Translations under genes and position numbers: made by a program
Assembly (NCBI GenBank): GCA_012514535.1
Contig: JAAZAA010000122.1
Span: 1-34,561, forward strand
Direction of reading: 5' to 3'
DNA length: 34,561 nt
Origin: Myxococcales bacterium
GTDB taxonomy: Bacteria; Myxococcota_A; Polyangia; Polyangiales; Polyangiaceae
The notes under the pieces: generated by a model
What the model was told of the DNA's origin: nothing
What the model saw: only the letters and a program-made list of their open reading frames with translations
Database searches by the model: none
In this document: positions 9,997 to 17,942 of the stretch, one piece after another
How the letters are laid out: each line of letters opens with the position of its first letter
Numbering within the stretch: position 1 is the first letter of the stretch

Positions 9997-12012
9997 ATGG
10001 CCGAGGAGCCCCGAGCAGCCGGCAGCGAAACCCTGGGAGATCCAGTCCTTTGGACCCCCGACGCAGCACGTCGCCAGTCGAGCCAGCTGAGCGCCTACAT
10101 GGCGTGGCTGACGGACGAAGCGGGGCTCGCTTTCGGGAGCTATCAGGAGCTGTGGCGGTGGTCCGTCACGGAGCTCGAGGAGTTCTGGCGGAGCATTTGG
10201 GACTACTTCGAGATCCGAGCCCACGCGCCGCCGACGGAGGTCCTCGCGGAGCGACGCATGCCGGGGGCGCGCTGGTTCCCGGGGGCGACCCTGAACTACG
10301 CCGAGCACGCCCTGGCGCGCCGCGGTCCGGAGCCCGCGCTCGTGGCGGTGAACGAGGCAGGGGGGCGCGTGGTGCTGTCCCGAGACGAGCTCGCAGCGCA
10401 GGTGGCGCGCGCTCGGGCCGGGCTGCGGCGGCTCGGGGTCGGGCGGGGGGATCGGGTCGTCGCTTTCCTGCCGAACGTCGCCGACACCGTCGTGGCCTTC
10501 CTCGCGACGGCGAGCCTCGGGGCGATCTGGTCGAGCTGCTCCCCGGAGTTCGGCGTCTCGAGCGTCCTCGATCGCTTTCGCCAGATCGAGCCCAAGGTCC
10601 TGCTCGGGGTGGACGGCTACGCGTACGGGGGGAAGACCTTCGATCGGGGCGCGGAGCTCGAGGCGATCGCGAAGGGGCTCCCCACCCTGGAGGCCACCGT
10701 GCTGTCGACGCAGCTCGGCACACGCAAGCTCGAGCTCGGGCGCAGCCTGTCCTTCGACGAGCTGCTGAGCGAGAGCGCGCCGCTGACCTTCGAGGCCATG
10801 CCCTTCGATCACCCCCTGTGGGTCCTCTACTCCTCGGGCACGACGGGGCTCCCGAAGGCGATCGTGCAGGGGCACGGCGGGATCCTGCTCGAGCACTTCA
10901 AGGCGCTCGCCCTGCACTGCGACCTGGGCCCGGAGGATCGCTTCTTCTGGTTCTCGACGACCGGATGGATGATGTGGAACTTCCTCGTGAGCGGCTTGCT
11001 CGTCGGCAGCACCATCGTGCTCTACGACGGCAGCCCCGCGTCGCCGGACCTCGGCGTCCTCTGGCGCATGGCCGAGCGCGAGCGGCTCACCTATTTCGGG
11101 ACCAGCGCCCCTTACCTGATGGCCTGCCGTAAGGCGGGGATCGAGCCCCAGCGCCACGATCTCACGGCGCTACGCAGCGTGGGGAGCACCGGCGCTCCGC
11201 TGCCTCCCGAAGGCTTCGAGTGGGTCTACGAGCACGTGAAATCCGATCTGCTCCTGGGATCGGTCAGCGGGGGGACCGACGTGTGCACGGCGTTCGCGCT
11301 GTCCTGCCCGCTCTTGCCGGTGCGGGCGGGTTCCCTGCAGTGCGCGGGGCTCGGGTGCAAGGTGGAGGCCTTCGATCCGGAGGGGCGACCCCTCGTCGGC
11401 GAGGTCGGTGAGCTCGTGCTCACGGAGCCGTTGCCCTCGATGCCCCTCTATTTTTGGGGGGACGAGGACGGCGCGCGCTACCACGAGAGCTACTTCGACA
11501 CCTTCGAGGGCGTGTGGCGTCACGGCGACTGGGTGGAGATCGCGTCGGACGGCTCCCTGGTGATCAGCGGGCGCAGCGACTCCACCCTGAACCGCGGGGG
11601 GGTGCGCATGGGCACCAGCGAGTTCTACGCCGTGGTGGAGGGGATCGAGGGGGTCGCCGACAGCCTCGTGGTGGACACCAGCTCCCCCCGGGAGCCCGAG
11701 GGGAAGCTGTGGCTGTTCGTGGTGCCGGCGGTGGGGGGCACCCTCGACGACGAGCTGCGCCGCGCCCTCGTCGACGCGATCCGGTCTCGCATCTCCCCGC
11801 GCCATGTGCCCGACGAGATCCGCGCGGTGCGCGCCGTGCCGCGGACCCTCAGCGGGAAAAAGTGCGAGGTGCCCGTCAAGCGTATCCTCGGGGGCGTGGC
11901 CCCGGAGCTGGCCGTGAGTCGCGACACCCTCGCGGATCCTGCCGCCATCGACGAATACGTCGCTCTGGCGCGAGAGCTGGGAGCGGCCCGGGAGGGCATC
12001 TCCGGCACCTGA
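9997..12012 (+). CDS. Acetoacetate-CoA ligase (acetoacetyl-CoA synthetase)
   Basis: Activates acetoacetate with ATP and CoA to acetoacetyl-CoA in the cytoplasm (EC 6.2.1.16), feeding ketone bodies or leucine breakdown products into lipid or polyketide precursors. The 671-residue protein is the usual length. The adenylate-forming signature YSSGTTGLPKAI starts at Y278. It is followed by HGGILLEHFKALALHCDL and FFWFSTTGWMMWNFL, which are specific to this subfamily rather than acetyl-CoA synthetase. The C-terminal catalytic lysine lies in RTLSGKKCEVPVK (K621). GGAGG lies about 11 nt before the ATG. It is a single gene, divergent from the oligopeptidase and convergent with the CBM3-like lipoprotein. 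Confidence 0.95.
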   Translation: MAEEPRAAGSETLGDPVLWTPDAARRQSSQLSAYMAWLTDEAGLAFGSYQELWRWSVTELEEFWRSIWDYFEIRAHAPPTEVLAERRMPGARWFPGATLNYAEHALARRGPEPALVAVNEAGGRVVLSRDELAAQVARARAGLRRLGVGRGDRVVAFLPNVADTVVAFLATASLGAIWSSCSPEFGVSSVLDRFRQIEPKVLLGVDGYAYGGKTFDRGAELEAIAKGLPTLEATVLSTQLGTRKLELGRSLSFDELLSESAPLTFEAMPFDHPLWVLYSSGTTGLPKAIVQGHGGILLEHFKALALHCDLGPEDRFFWFSTTGWMMWNFLVSGLLVGSTIVLYDGSPASPDLGVLWRMAERERLTYFGTSAPYLMACRKAGIEPQRHDLTALRSVGSTGAPLPPEGFEWVYEHVKSDLLLGSVSGGTDVCTAFALSCPLLPVRAGSLQCAGLGCKVEAFDPEGRPLVGEVGELVLTEPLPSMPLYFWGDEDGARYHESYFDTFEGVWRHGDWVEIASDGSLVISGRSDSTLNRGGVRMGTSEFYAVVEGIEGVADSLVVDTSSPREPEGKLWLFVVPAVGGTLDDELRRALVDAIRSRISPRHVPDEIRAVRAVPRTLSGKKCEVPVKRILGGVAPELAVSRDTLADPAAIDEYVALARELGAAREGISGT

Positions 12013-12031
12013 GGGCCTCCAAGGGGGCCGG

Positions 12032-12043
12032 ACTCGGCCGAGT
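12032..12043. other. 12-bp palindrome between convergent stops
   Basis: ACTCGGCCGAGT is a perfect palindrome in the 48-bp gap between the acetoacetate-CoA ligase stop (12012) and the lipoprotein stop (12061). It could contribute to termination in both directions. Palindromes of this size are expected a few times by chance in a window this long. Confidence 0.25.
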
Positions 12044-12060
12044 GGCTTCGGTCGATCGGC

Positions 12061-12924
12061 TCAGTCCGTCGGCGGTGGCTCTCCCCAGACCAGCACGCCG
12101 CCGGACTCCGTGATGCGGTGCAGGGTGATGCGCTCGCAGGCGCGCATCGTCGGGTTTTGCTCGAAGGAATAGTCGTTCCCCGGGAGCGTGGGCTGGCCCA
12201 CCACCTCGATGAGGGTGGTGGCGGTCATCTCACCGGGCGCCACGACGCCGTTCTCCGCGGAGAACTCCAGCTCGAGGGCGTGCGTGCCCGCGGGGGGCTC
12301 GTGGGGGCGCTGCTCGACCCGACGCATCCCGTCGCACCCACCGGGGAGCCCCGACATGGCGCACTCCGCCTGGTCGTTGTTCTCCGGCGCGAAGTAGTAG
12401 CGGAGGACGACCCCCTCGAGGTCGATGGGTTCGTCGCTGAAGTTGACGATCCGGACCTCGACCTGCGTCCGCAACGGGGAGCCGTTCAAGCAGTCGTTGG
12501 TACTGCCCATCGCACACCGGCACTGGACGGCGAGGCCGGTCTGACAATCGTGATCGAGGGTATGACAGCGCTGGCTGAAGCAGTCGTCGTTGGACTTGCA
12601 GCCTTGCCCGTTGGCGCAGCGTCCGCATTCGGGGCCGCCGCAGTCCGTGCCCGTCTCGTCGCCGTTGCGGATCCCGTCGGTGCAGGTCGGTTCGGGTCCC
12701 ACGCCTCCCGAGCCGCTCATGCCCCCGTCCCCGCCGCTCATGCCGCTCCCGGAGCCCCCGAGCGGGATGTCCCCGGCGCCGCCTCCCGTGTGGAGCCCGC
12801 CGACCGCCGCCCCACCGGAGGCCTCGTGCGCGAACTGGTACTCCGGGAAGGTGCACGCCCCTGGAGACACGACCAGGCTTGCGAGCAGCCCCACCGCGAG
12901 CAGGAGGCGAGACAAGGAAGACAC
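12061..12924 (-). CDS. Lipoprotein with cysteine-rich motif and CBM3-like carbohydrate-binding domain
   Basis: The 287-residue protein has a signal peptide with lipobox P-G-A-C (C24), a Gly/Ser/Met-rich linker (35-76) and a cysteine-rich module (81-137). The module begins C-T-DGIRNGDETGTDCGG, the myxobacterial motif common in surface lipoproteins. Residues 153-284 match the family 3 carbohydrate-binding module pattern: VEVRIVNFSDEPIDLEGVVL, then RYYF, a central ALELEF, NDYSF and the closing LVWGEPP. CBM3 modules bind crystalline cellulose or, in type 3c, assist a cellulase. Here no catalytic domain is attached, so the role may be adhesion to polysaccharide or matrix. The domain assignment comes from pattern recognition. 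Confidence 0.8.
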   Translation of the reverse strand: MSSLSRLLLAVGLLASLVVSPGACTFPEYQFAHEASGGAAVGGLHTGGGAGDIPLGGSGSGMSGGDGGMSGSGGVGPEPTCTDGIRNGDETGTDCGGPECGRCANGQGCKSNDDCFSQRCHTLDHDCQTGLAVQCRCAMGSTNDCLNGSPLRTQVEVRIVNFSDEPIDLEGVVLRYYFAPENNDQAECAMSGLPGGCDGMRRVEQRPHEPPAGTHALELEFSAENGVVAPGEMTATTLIEVVGQPTLPGNDYSFEQNPTMRACERITLHRITESGGVLVWGEPPPTD

Positions 12925-13032
12925 TGGTCCAGGGTAGCAGCGGCGGTCAGAGCAGAAAACACGCGGAACACCGCGTGGTGTCGCGGGTGTAGGTGGTGGT
13001 GGGACGTCGGCGCTCGGGGTCAGGCGTATTGG

Positions 13033-13050
13033 CGCAGCGACGTCGCTGCG
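13033..13050. repeat. 18-bp perfect palindrome
   Basis: CGCAGCGACGTCGCTGCG reads the same on both strands and lies in the 188-bp gap between the exported protein gene (stop 13113) and the start of the CBM3-like lipoprotein (12924). It could be a dimeric operator upstream of the lipoprotein or part of the terminator structure of the preceding gene. Confidence 0.5.
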
Positions 13051-13075
13051 TTGGCGTAGCGGCCTCGCACCGGCG

Positions 13076-13100
13076 CTTCGCCCGTGAAGTGCGGGCGAAG
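13076..13100 (-). terminator. Terminator-like hairpin after the exported beta-rich protein gene
   Basis: CTTCGCCC (13076-13083) and GGGCGAAG (13093-13100) form a perfect 8-bp stem with a 9-nt loop. The hairpin begins 12 nt past the stop codon of the minus-strand gene ending at 13113. No U-tract follows. Confidence 0.5.
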
Positions 13101-13112
13101 GTCCGACGACGC

Positions 13113-13829
13113 TTAGTTGTACAGGAGCGTCACGAGCAAGGTGGTCGTGATCGCGGTGGTGCGGGCGTCGAGCTCATCCTCGCTCCTGAATAGATAAGCG
13201 CCGCTCACCCGGAGCATGAGCCCCGTCGACCACTCGGGAGCCACCCACCAATCGTGCCCCACCCATGCGGCGGCGCCTCCGCCGAACGCGGAGCTCACGT
13301 GCCGGGGATCGTCCTCGAAGAGGCTCATCGCGAAGCCCAGCTCGGCGCCCACGTGCCATCCCGCCCTGTTGTCCGGGAACGCGTCGAAGAAGGGGCCCAC
13401 GATGAAGTGCCCCGCGCTCGTCCGGGTCACGTCCTGCCCGTCGTGACTCAGCTTCATGTCCAGGGCGGTGTTGGTGAGCAGGCCGACGCCGAGGGCGATC
13501 CCCGGGCTCGGGGAGGCGCCGACCATCAGGTCCGCGGCGATGGCGAAGGAGTTGCCGCTGAGATCCGAGTCGAGGTCGCCGCGATCGTTGAAGCTCGTCC
13601 ATTGCCACGCCGGCCCGACGTTGGCGCGCAGATAGAACCCCTCGTGGACGTACGCGGAGCGGCGGACTCGCTCGCCGGGCGGAGGCACCGAGACGTCCAT
13701 CTTGCGGGTGGTCTCCGCCGGGGGGGGCTCCGCGGTGTCCTCCTGGGCGAGGGCAGAGGGGGTGAAGGTCGACGTGCCGAGGGTCGCGCAGCAGAGGGCT
13801 GACGCCCAAACGACCGATTTGCGATTCAT
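13113..13829 (-). CDS. Exported protein, probable small outer-membrane beta-barrel
   Basis: The 238-residue protein starts with a classical signal peptide (MNRKSVVWASALCCATLG...) with likely cleavage after ALA, before QED. A short Pro-rich segment follows, then from about residue 60 a series of alternating, aromatic-rich strands (HEGFYLRANVGPAWQW, GHFIVGPFFDAF, GWHVGAELGFAMSLF, GHDWWVAPEWSTGLMLRVSGAYLF) typical of an 8-strand-type outer-membrane barrel. It ends LLYN instead of the usual terminal aromatic residue, so membrane insertion is uncertain. The ATG at 13829 was chosen because GAGGA lies upstream and it gives a complete signal peptide. No specific family is recognised. Confidence 0.75.
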   Translation of the reverse strand: MNRKSVVWASALCCATLGTSTFTPSALAQEDTAEPPPAETTRKMDVSVPPPGERVRRSAYVHEGFYLRANVGPAWQWTSFNDRGDLDSDLSGNSFAIAADLMVGASPSPGIALGVGLLTNTALDMKLSHDGQDVTRTSAGHFIVGPFFDAFPDNRAGWHVGAELGFAMSLFEDDPRHVSSAFGGGAAAWVGHDWWVAPEWSTGLMLRVSGAYLFRSEDELDARTTAITTTLLVTLLYN

Positions 13830-14013
13830 ACTCTTGTTCCTCGGTGAGTTCGGCTGTGGACGTGTTCTTCGCCGCAGGGGCCGGTGCAGAGGGCCCCAAC
13901 GGGGCACTCGGGGAGTGTTATCACGGGCCGGGGCCCGCGTGACGAGCCTACGTGTCCCGGTCCGGGGACGTTCCCGGACCACCGCGGAGCCCACGCGGTC
14001 CGGTGCCTCGGGT

Positions 14014-15369
14014 TCAGGGGAGCGGAGCCGTCGAGGCGCCCGGGGGCATCACGATCCCCGGAGCGAGCCCCGACCCGGGGACGAGCGGAGCGCTCGGAGG
14101 GAAGAACGGTGTGAGCGGACTTCCTCCCGGAGCCGCGCCCGCCCCGGACACGCCAGTGGGGGGAACGCCCCCCATGGTGTCGCCGAAGGCGTTGGTGCCC
14201 GGAGCCATCGGGCCGGCGACCCCGCCGCCCTCTCCGCCAACCCCGACTCCTCCGAAGGGCGCCAGGGTACCGAAGGGCGCGGCTCCGCCCGTCGCAGCGG
14301 GAGCCCCCACCACGCTCGCGGGGAGCTCGGGCGCGCCGACCAGGCCCACACCGGGCGACGGCATCGGTGTCCCCGTGCTCGTCACGGGAGGGCTCACGGG
14401 TACGGCGCTTCCCGGGGCGACGCCCGCGCTGCCGGGCGGCACGGCGCCGGGGATCATCGGCGTCGAGCCGGCGAAGAGAGGGATGAGGGCCTGCTGAATG
14501 GCCCACGCCGTCAGCGCCGCCGACTGTGCGCGCTCCTGATCTCGGAGGGCGCGCTCCCGGAGGTCCTCCTCCGGGGTGCGGGGCTGCGTCGTGGGTTCCC
14601 AGACGTCCTCCGCCGAGAGCGCGTTGGCGACGGACTGCTGGGCGAGCTCGTCTTCCAGCTCCGTGTCGACTCCATCCTCGAGGGGCGCCGTCTCCTCGAG
14701 GCCGCCCTCGGCGTTTGGATCCGGCGGCGCGAAGAGGGCGTTCAGCTCCCCGACGAAGGCGCGAGCGGCCTCGATACCCGCCTGGCGCGCCAGGGCCGAG
14801 ATCACCTCGGCCTCCGACGCGGGCGCAGCCCCGATGAGCCGTGGTGTCGCTCCGTCCGCCTCACCCGCTTCGTCTACCTCTCCCGCCTCGTCCGGGGGGG
14901 AGGCGTCGCCCGACGGCGTAGCCGCGTCTGGAGGGCGTCCCTCTGCGGACGGCGCTCGCTGCTCGACGCGCCCGGGGGCCTCGCCGGTCGCCGCGAGGCG
15001 CGGAGGCTCCGCGTCCGTGTCCACCGTGATCGGCGGCTGATCCCACACGCTTCGCACGCGCTCCTGAACCTCGTGGGGCAGGGCAGGGAGGGGCTCTCGT
15101 CCCAGGGGGATCCGGGGCTCCACGGGCTCGGCCGTCCCCTGTTCTCCGCGCTCCGCCCCCGCCTCCGCGTCGACCACTTCGAGTCCCGACCGATCCGGGT
15201 CACGTCGCGACGAGTCACCCTCCTGGGGGTCCGCGTCGGGGCGGGAGCTCCAATGCACGAGCCCATGGATGCCGCCGGGCCCGAACGCGATCAGCGTGCC
15301 CAACAGGATCACTCCGATGGTCCCGGCGGCCGCGCGACGCCCTTCGGTCCCCTCGTCGTACCCGCCCAT
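14014..15369 (-). CDS. Single-pass membrane protein with acidic and Gly/Pro/Val-rich low-complexity regions
   Basis: About 451 residues from the ATG at 15369. A short cytoplasmic N-terminus is followed by one transmembrane helix (about 14-35, AAAGTIGVILLGTLIAFGPGG). After it comes an acidic, Pro-rich stretch and a predicted helical segment around residues 185-300 with many Ala, Glu and Gln. The last 140 or so residues are a Gly/Pro/Val/Ala low-complexity tail with repeated APG, PGS and GGV steps. No catalytic motif is visible. The gene is divergent from the hybrid histidine kinase with only 71 bp between the starts, so they may share regulation. The start lacks a good ribosome binding site. 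I do not recognise the family. Confidence 0.6.
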   Translation of the reverse strand: MGGYDEGTEGRRAAAGTIGVILLGTLIAFGPGGIHGLVHWSSRPDADPQEGDSSRRDPDRSGLEVVDAEAGAERGEQGTAEPVEPRIPLGREPLPALPHEVQERVRSVWDQPPITVDTDAEPPRLAATGEAPGRVEQRAPSAEGRPPDAATPSGDASPPDEAGEVDEAGEADGATPRLIGAAPASEAEVISALARQAGIEAARAFVGELNALFAPPDPNAEGGLEETAPLEDGVDTELEDELAQQSVANALSAEDVWEPTTQPRTPEEDLRERALRDQERAQSAALTAWAIQQALIPLFAGSTPMIPGAVPPGSAGVAPGSAVPVSPPVTSTGTPMPSPGVGLVGAPELPASVVGAPAATGGAAPFGTLAPFGGVGVGGEGGGVAGPMAPGTNAFGDTMGGVPPTGVSGAGAAPGGSPLTPFFPPSAPLVPGSGLAPGIVMPPGASTAPLP

Positions 15370-15440
15370 ACATCGAGTATGGCACGACCGTCCGGGAGCA
15401 CCCTCGCGCGATCGCCCTGCTCGCCCCTTCTTGCTAACAG

Positions 15441-17942
15441 GTGGCAATGGTCGCAGTCCGCGATGACGGAAAGCAGCCAGCGCGGTCCGTCGCGCCGCCC
15501 GCGCACACCGACGAGCAGGCACCCTCGTCGCGCGGCGGCGAAGAATTCGACTCCGAAATCCTGCGAGAGCGGCAGCTGTTGCTGTCGATCACCGGGATCG
15601 GGCTCTTCGTCTTCATCCCGGCGACCTTCCTCATCGCGCTGAGCGGCCTCGGTGACAGCCCCTGGCTGTCCACGGTGGCGATGGCCACCTACGTCGCCGT
15701 GAGCGCGACCTCCTACGTGCTCGCCAAAAACTTCCTGGTGGCTCTGGCGAGTCACCTGGTGCTGACAGGCGCGCTCGTGCTCGCGATCTTCGGGGTGATG
15801 ACCTTCGGCGGCATGGCGGGGCCGCAGGGCGTGTCGTTCCCCTTCGTCGTGCTCGCGGCGCTCTTGCTGCGCGGGCGGCGCGCGGCGATCGGCTACGGGT
15901 TCGTGACCTCCGTGTTCATCTGGACGGTGGCCCTCGCGGAGACCTCCGGGCTCGTCGCGCCGCGCTACGGCGCGGGGCCGCACATGGGCGCGTTCCTGGT
16001 GGTGCTCCACGTGATCACGGCCAGCGTGGTCATCTCGATGGCGAACCGTCAGCGTCGGGGCGCACAGGACGAGGCGGAGCGCGTGGCGAAGATCGCCAAG
16101 ACGAACCAACGGCGCCTGGAGCAGCTCATCGCGGAGTCCCCCGACGGGCTCGCCTGGTTCGACTCCACGCCGCGCTTGATGGAGTGCAACCCGGAGTTCA
16201 GCAGGTTGTGTAACAGCTCACCGGCGCGTTTGATCGGCAAGCCCATCGGGCAGCTCGGTCGGTTCGCCGCTGCCAGCCGGATGGAAGCCGTGCGTGCGAT
16301 GGAGCTGCTCGGCGCGGGCGCCGGGGAACAGCGCTTCACGTTGCGATCGGAGGGGCTCCCCGCGTGCATCGTGGAGGTGCGGGCCAAGCGCGTCGTGCTC
16401 GCCGGAGGGCAAGAGGCCTTCCAGTGGATCGCGCGGGACGTGACCGAGCGGGAGATGGCCCGGGAGGCGCGCGAGCGTCTGGAGCTGGAGCTCCAGGCAG
16501 CGCGGCGCCTCGAGGACATCGGGCGCCTCGCGGGGGGTGTCGCTCACGACTTCAACAATCTGCTCACGGCCGTCAACGCGAACGTGCACCTGCTCGGGCG
16601 CGATTCCAGCTTGTCCCCGATCGCCCGGAGGCAGATCGACATCGTGCGCCAGGCCGGCGAGCGCGCCGCGGCCCTCACGCAGCAGCTGCTCGCCTTCGCG
16701 CGCCGTCAGGTGCTCGAGCCGCGGCCCGTGGAGTTGCGCGGGACGGTGGAGGGGATGGCGCCCCTCCTGCAGCAGCTGCTGGGCACGGCGATCGTCCTGG
16801 AGCTCCAGCTCGGCGCTCAGGACCTGTGGGTGGAGGCGGATCGCACGCGCTTCGAGCAGGTCCTCACCAACCTCGTGGTCAACGCACGGGATGCGATGCC
16901 CCTGGGAGGGCGCGTGGTCATCGGCCTCGACGTGGAGACCGTCGGTCAGCACCCGGTGCTCGGACCTGGCCCGCACGTGGTGCTGCGCGTCGAGGACACG
17001 GGGGAGGGCATGGACGCCGCGACCGTGGAGCGCATCTTCGAGCCGTTCTTCACGACCAAGGCGCCGAGCCAGGGGACCGGGCTCGGGCTCGCCACCGTCC
17101 ACGGCATCGTGCGGCAGAGCGGCGGCCATGTGTCGGTCCGCACCGGCGAGGGGCAGGGGGCGACCTTCCGGGTGTATCTCCCGCGGATCGCGCCTCCGCA
17201 GCCGTCGTCGTCCAGGGAGGACGACGCGAGTCCCTCCGCCTGGAAGGACGCCCGAGAGCCAGAGGCGGTCGCGCCGCCGTCGTCGGGGACCGTGCTGGTC
17301 GTGGACGACGAGTCCTTGGTGCGCCAGACCGTCGCGAACGTGCTCGAGCTGGCCGGGTTCCGGGTCCTCGCCGCGGACGGCCCAGGCTCCGTCGACGTCG
17401 TCCTCGAGGGCGCGACGACCCTCGACCTGCTCGTGACCGACGTCGTCATGCCTGGAGAGTCCGGCCCCGAGCTCGTCGAGCGTTTGCGCAAGCGCTGGTC
17501 GGGGCTCCAGGTATTGTTCATGTCCGGTTACGCCGACGAGCTGAACACGGGGCGTTGGCGTGTGGAGCTGCCTTACCACTATCTCCAGAAGCCGTTCTCT
17601 CCCGGAGAGCTCCTGCAGATCGTGTTCGAGTCGATGGCCGCGCGCGTCCCGGCCCACCATGGGGCGGGGCCCCGCGAGGTCGGGCGCCGCGAGGCGCGGG
17701 CCCGGGACGTGCTCTCCGAAGGGGCGTCGTCCGAGGGAGCGCGGGTTCAGGGGATCGAGGGAAGCTCCCCCAGCGAGCCGGGCTCTGCCGATGCGCTGGG
17801 CTCTGCCGATGCGCAGGGCTCTGCCGATGCGCTGGGCTCTGCCGATGCGCTGGGCTCTGCGGGCGAGCCGGGCTCTGCCGATGCGCTGGGCTCTGCCGAT
17901 GCGCAGGGCTCTGTCGGCGGGTTGGGCCCTGCGGGTCGATAG
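15441..17942 (+). CDS. Membrane-bound hybrid histidine kinase with receiver domain
   Basis: A sensor kinase of 833 residues. Six hydrophobic segments (about 47-68, 76-95, 98-119, 130-144, 148-166, 182-201) form a membrane sensor module. A PAS-like domain follows (about 223-335), then the H-box GGVAHDFNNLLTAV with phospho-acceptor H369. The ATPase domain has N481 in the N-box, DTGEGM and GTGLGLATV. A receiver domain spans about 616-735, with acidic pocket D622/D623, phospho-acceptor D667 and K717. The last 98 residues are low complexity and end in GSADAL-type hexapeptide repeats. The gene starts at GTG 15441 or ATG 15447. Neither has a clear ribosome binding site. No response regulator gene is adjacent. 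Its 3' end overlaps the methyltransferase gene on the other strand by 196 bp. Confidence 0.93.
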   Translation: MAMVAVRDDGKQPARSVAPPAHTDEQAPSSRGGEEFDSEILRERQLLLSITGIGLFVFIPATFLIALSGLGDSPWLSTVAMATYVAVSATSYVLAKNFLVALASHLVLTGALVLAIFGVMTFGGMAGPQGVSFPFVVLAALLLRGRRAAIGYGFVTSVFIWTVALAETSGLVAPRYGAGPHMGAFLVVLHVITASVVISMANRQRRGAQDEAERVAKIAKTNQRRLEQLIAESPDGLAWFDSTPRLMECNPEFSRLCNSSPARLIGKPIGQLGRFAAASRMEAVRAMELLGAGAGEQRFTLRSEGLPACIVEVRAKRVVLAGGQEAFQWIARDVTEREMAREARERLELELQAARRLEDIGRLAGGVAHDFNNLLTAVNANVHLLGRDSSLSPIARRQIDIVRQAGERAAALTQQLLAFARRQVLEPRPVELRGTVEGMAPLLQQLLGTAIVLELQLGAQDLWVEADRTRFEQVLTNLVVNARDAMPLGGRVVIGLDVETVGQHPVLGPGPHVVLRVEDTGEGMDAATVERIFEPFFTTKAPSQGTGLGLATVHGIVRQSGGHVSVRTGEGQGATFRVYLPRIAPPQPSSSREDDASPSAWKDAREPEAVAPPSSGTVLVVDDESLVRQTVANVLELAGFRVLAADGPGSVDVVLEGATTLDLLVTDVVMPGESGPELVERLRKRWSGLQVLFMSGYADELNTGRWRVELPYHYLQKPFSPGELLQIVFESMAARVPAHHGAGPREVGRREARARDVLSEGASSEGARVQGIEGSSPSEPGSADALGSADAQGSADALGSADALGSAGEPGSADALGSADAQGSVGGLGPAGR

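Noticed and set aside
15370-15440. Sigma-54 promoter suggested by TGGCACG between the kinase and its divergent neighbour
   Set aside because: The second half of the consensus (TTGC about 5 nt downstream) is absent.
13702-15642. 646-codon frame on the plus strand across the exported-protein and low-complexity genes
   Set aside because: The translation is Arg/Ser/Gly-rich and crosses two minus-strand genes that have signal peptide or membrane helix features. It is typical of a shadow frame.
17781-17924. CRISPR array
   Set aside because: The units are contiguous 18-bp repeats without spacers and lie in coding sequence. No cas genes are present.
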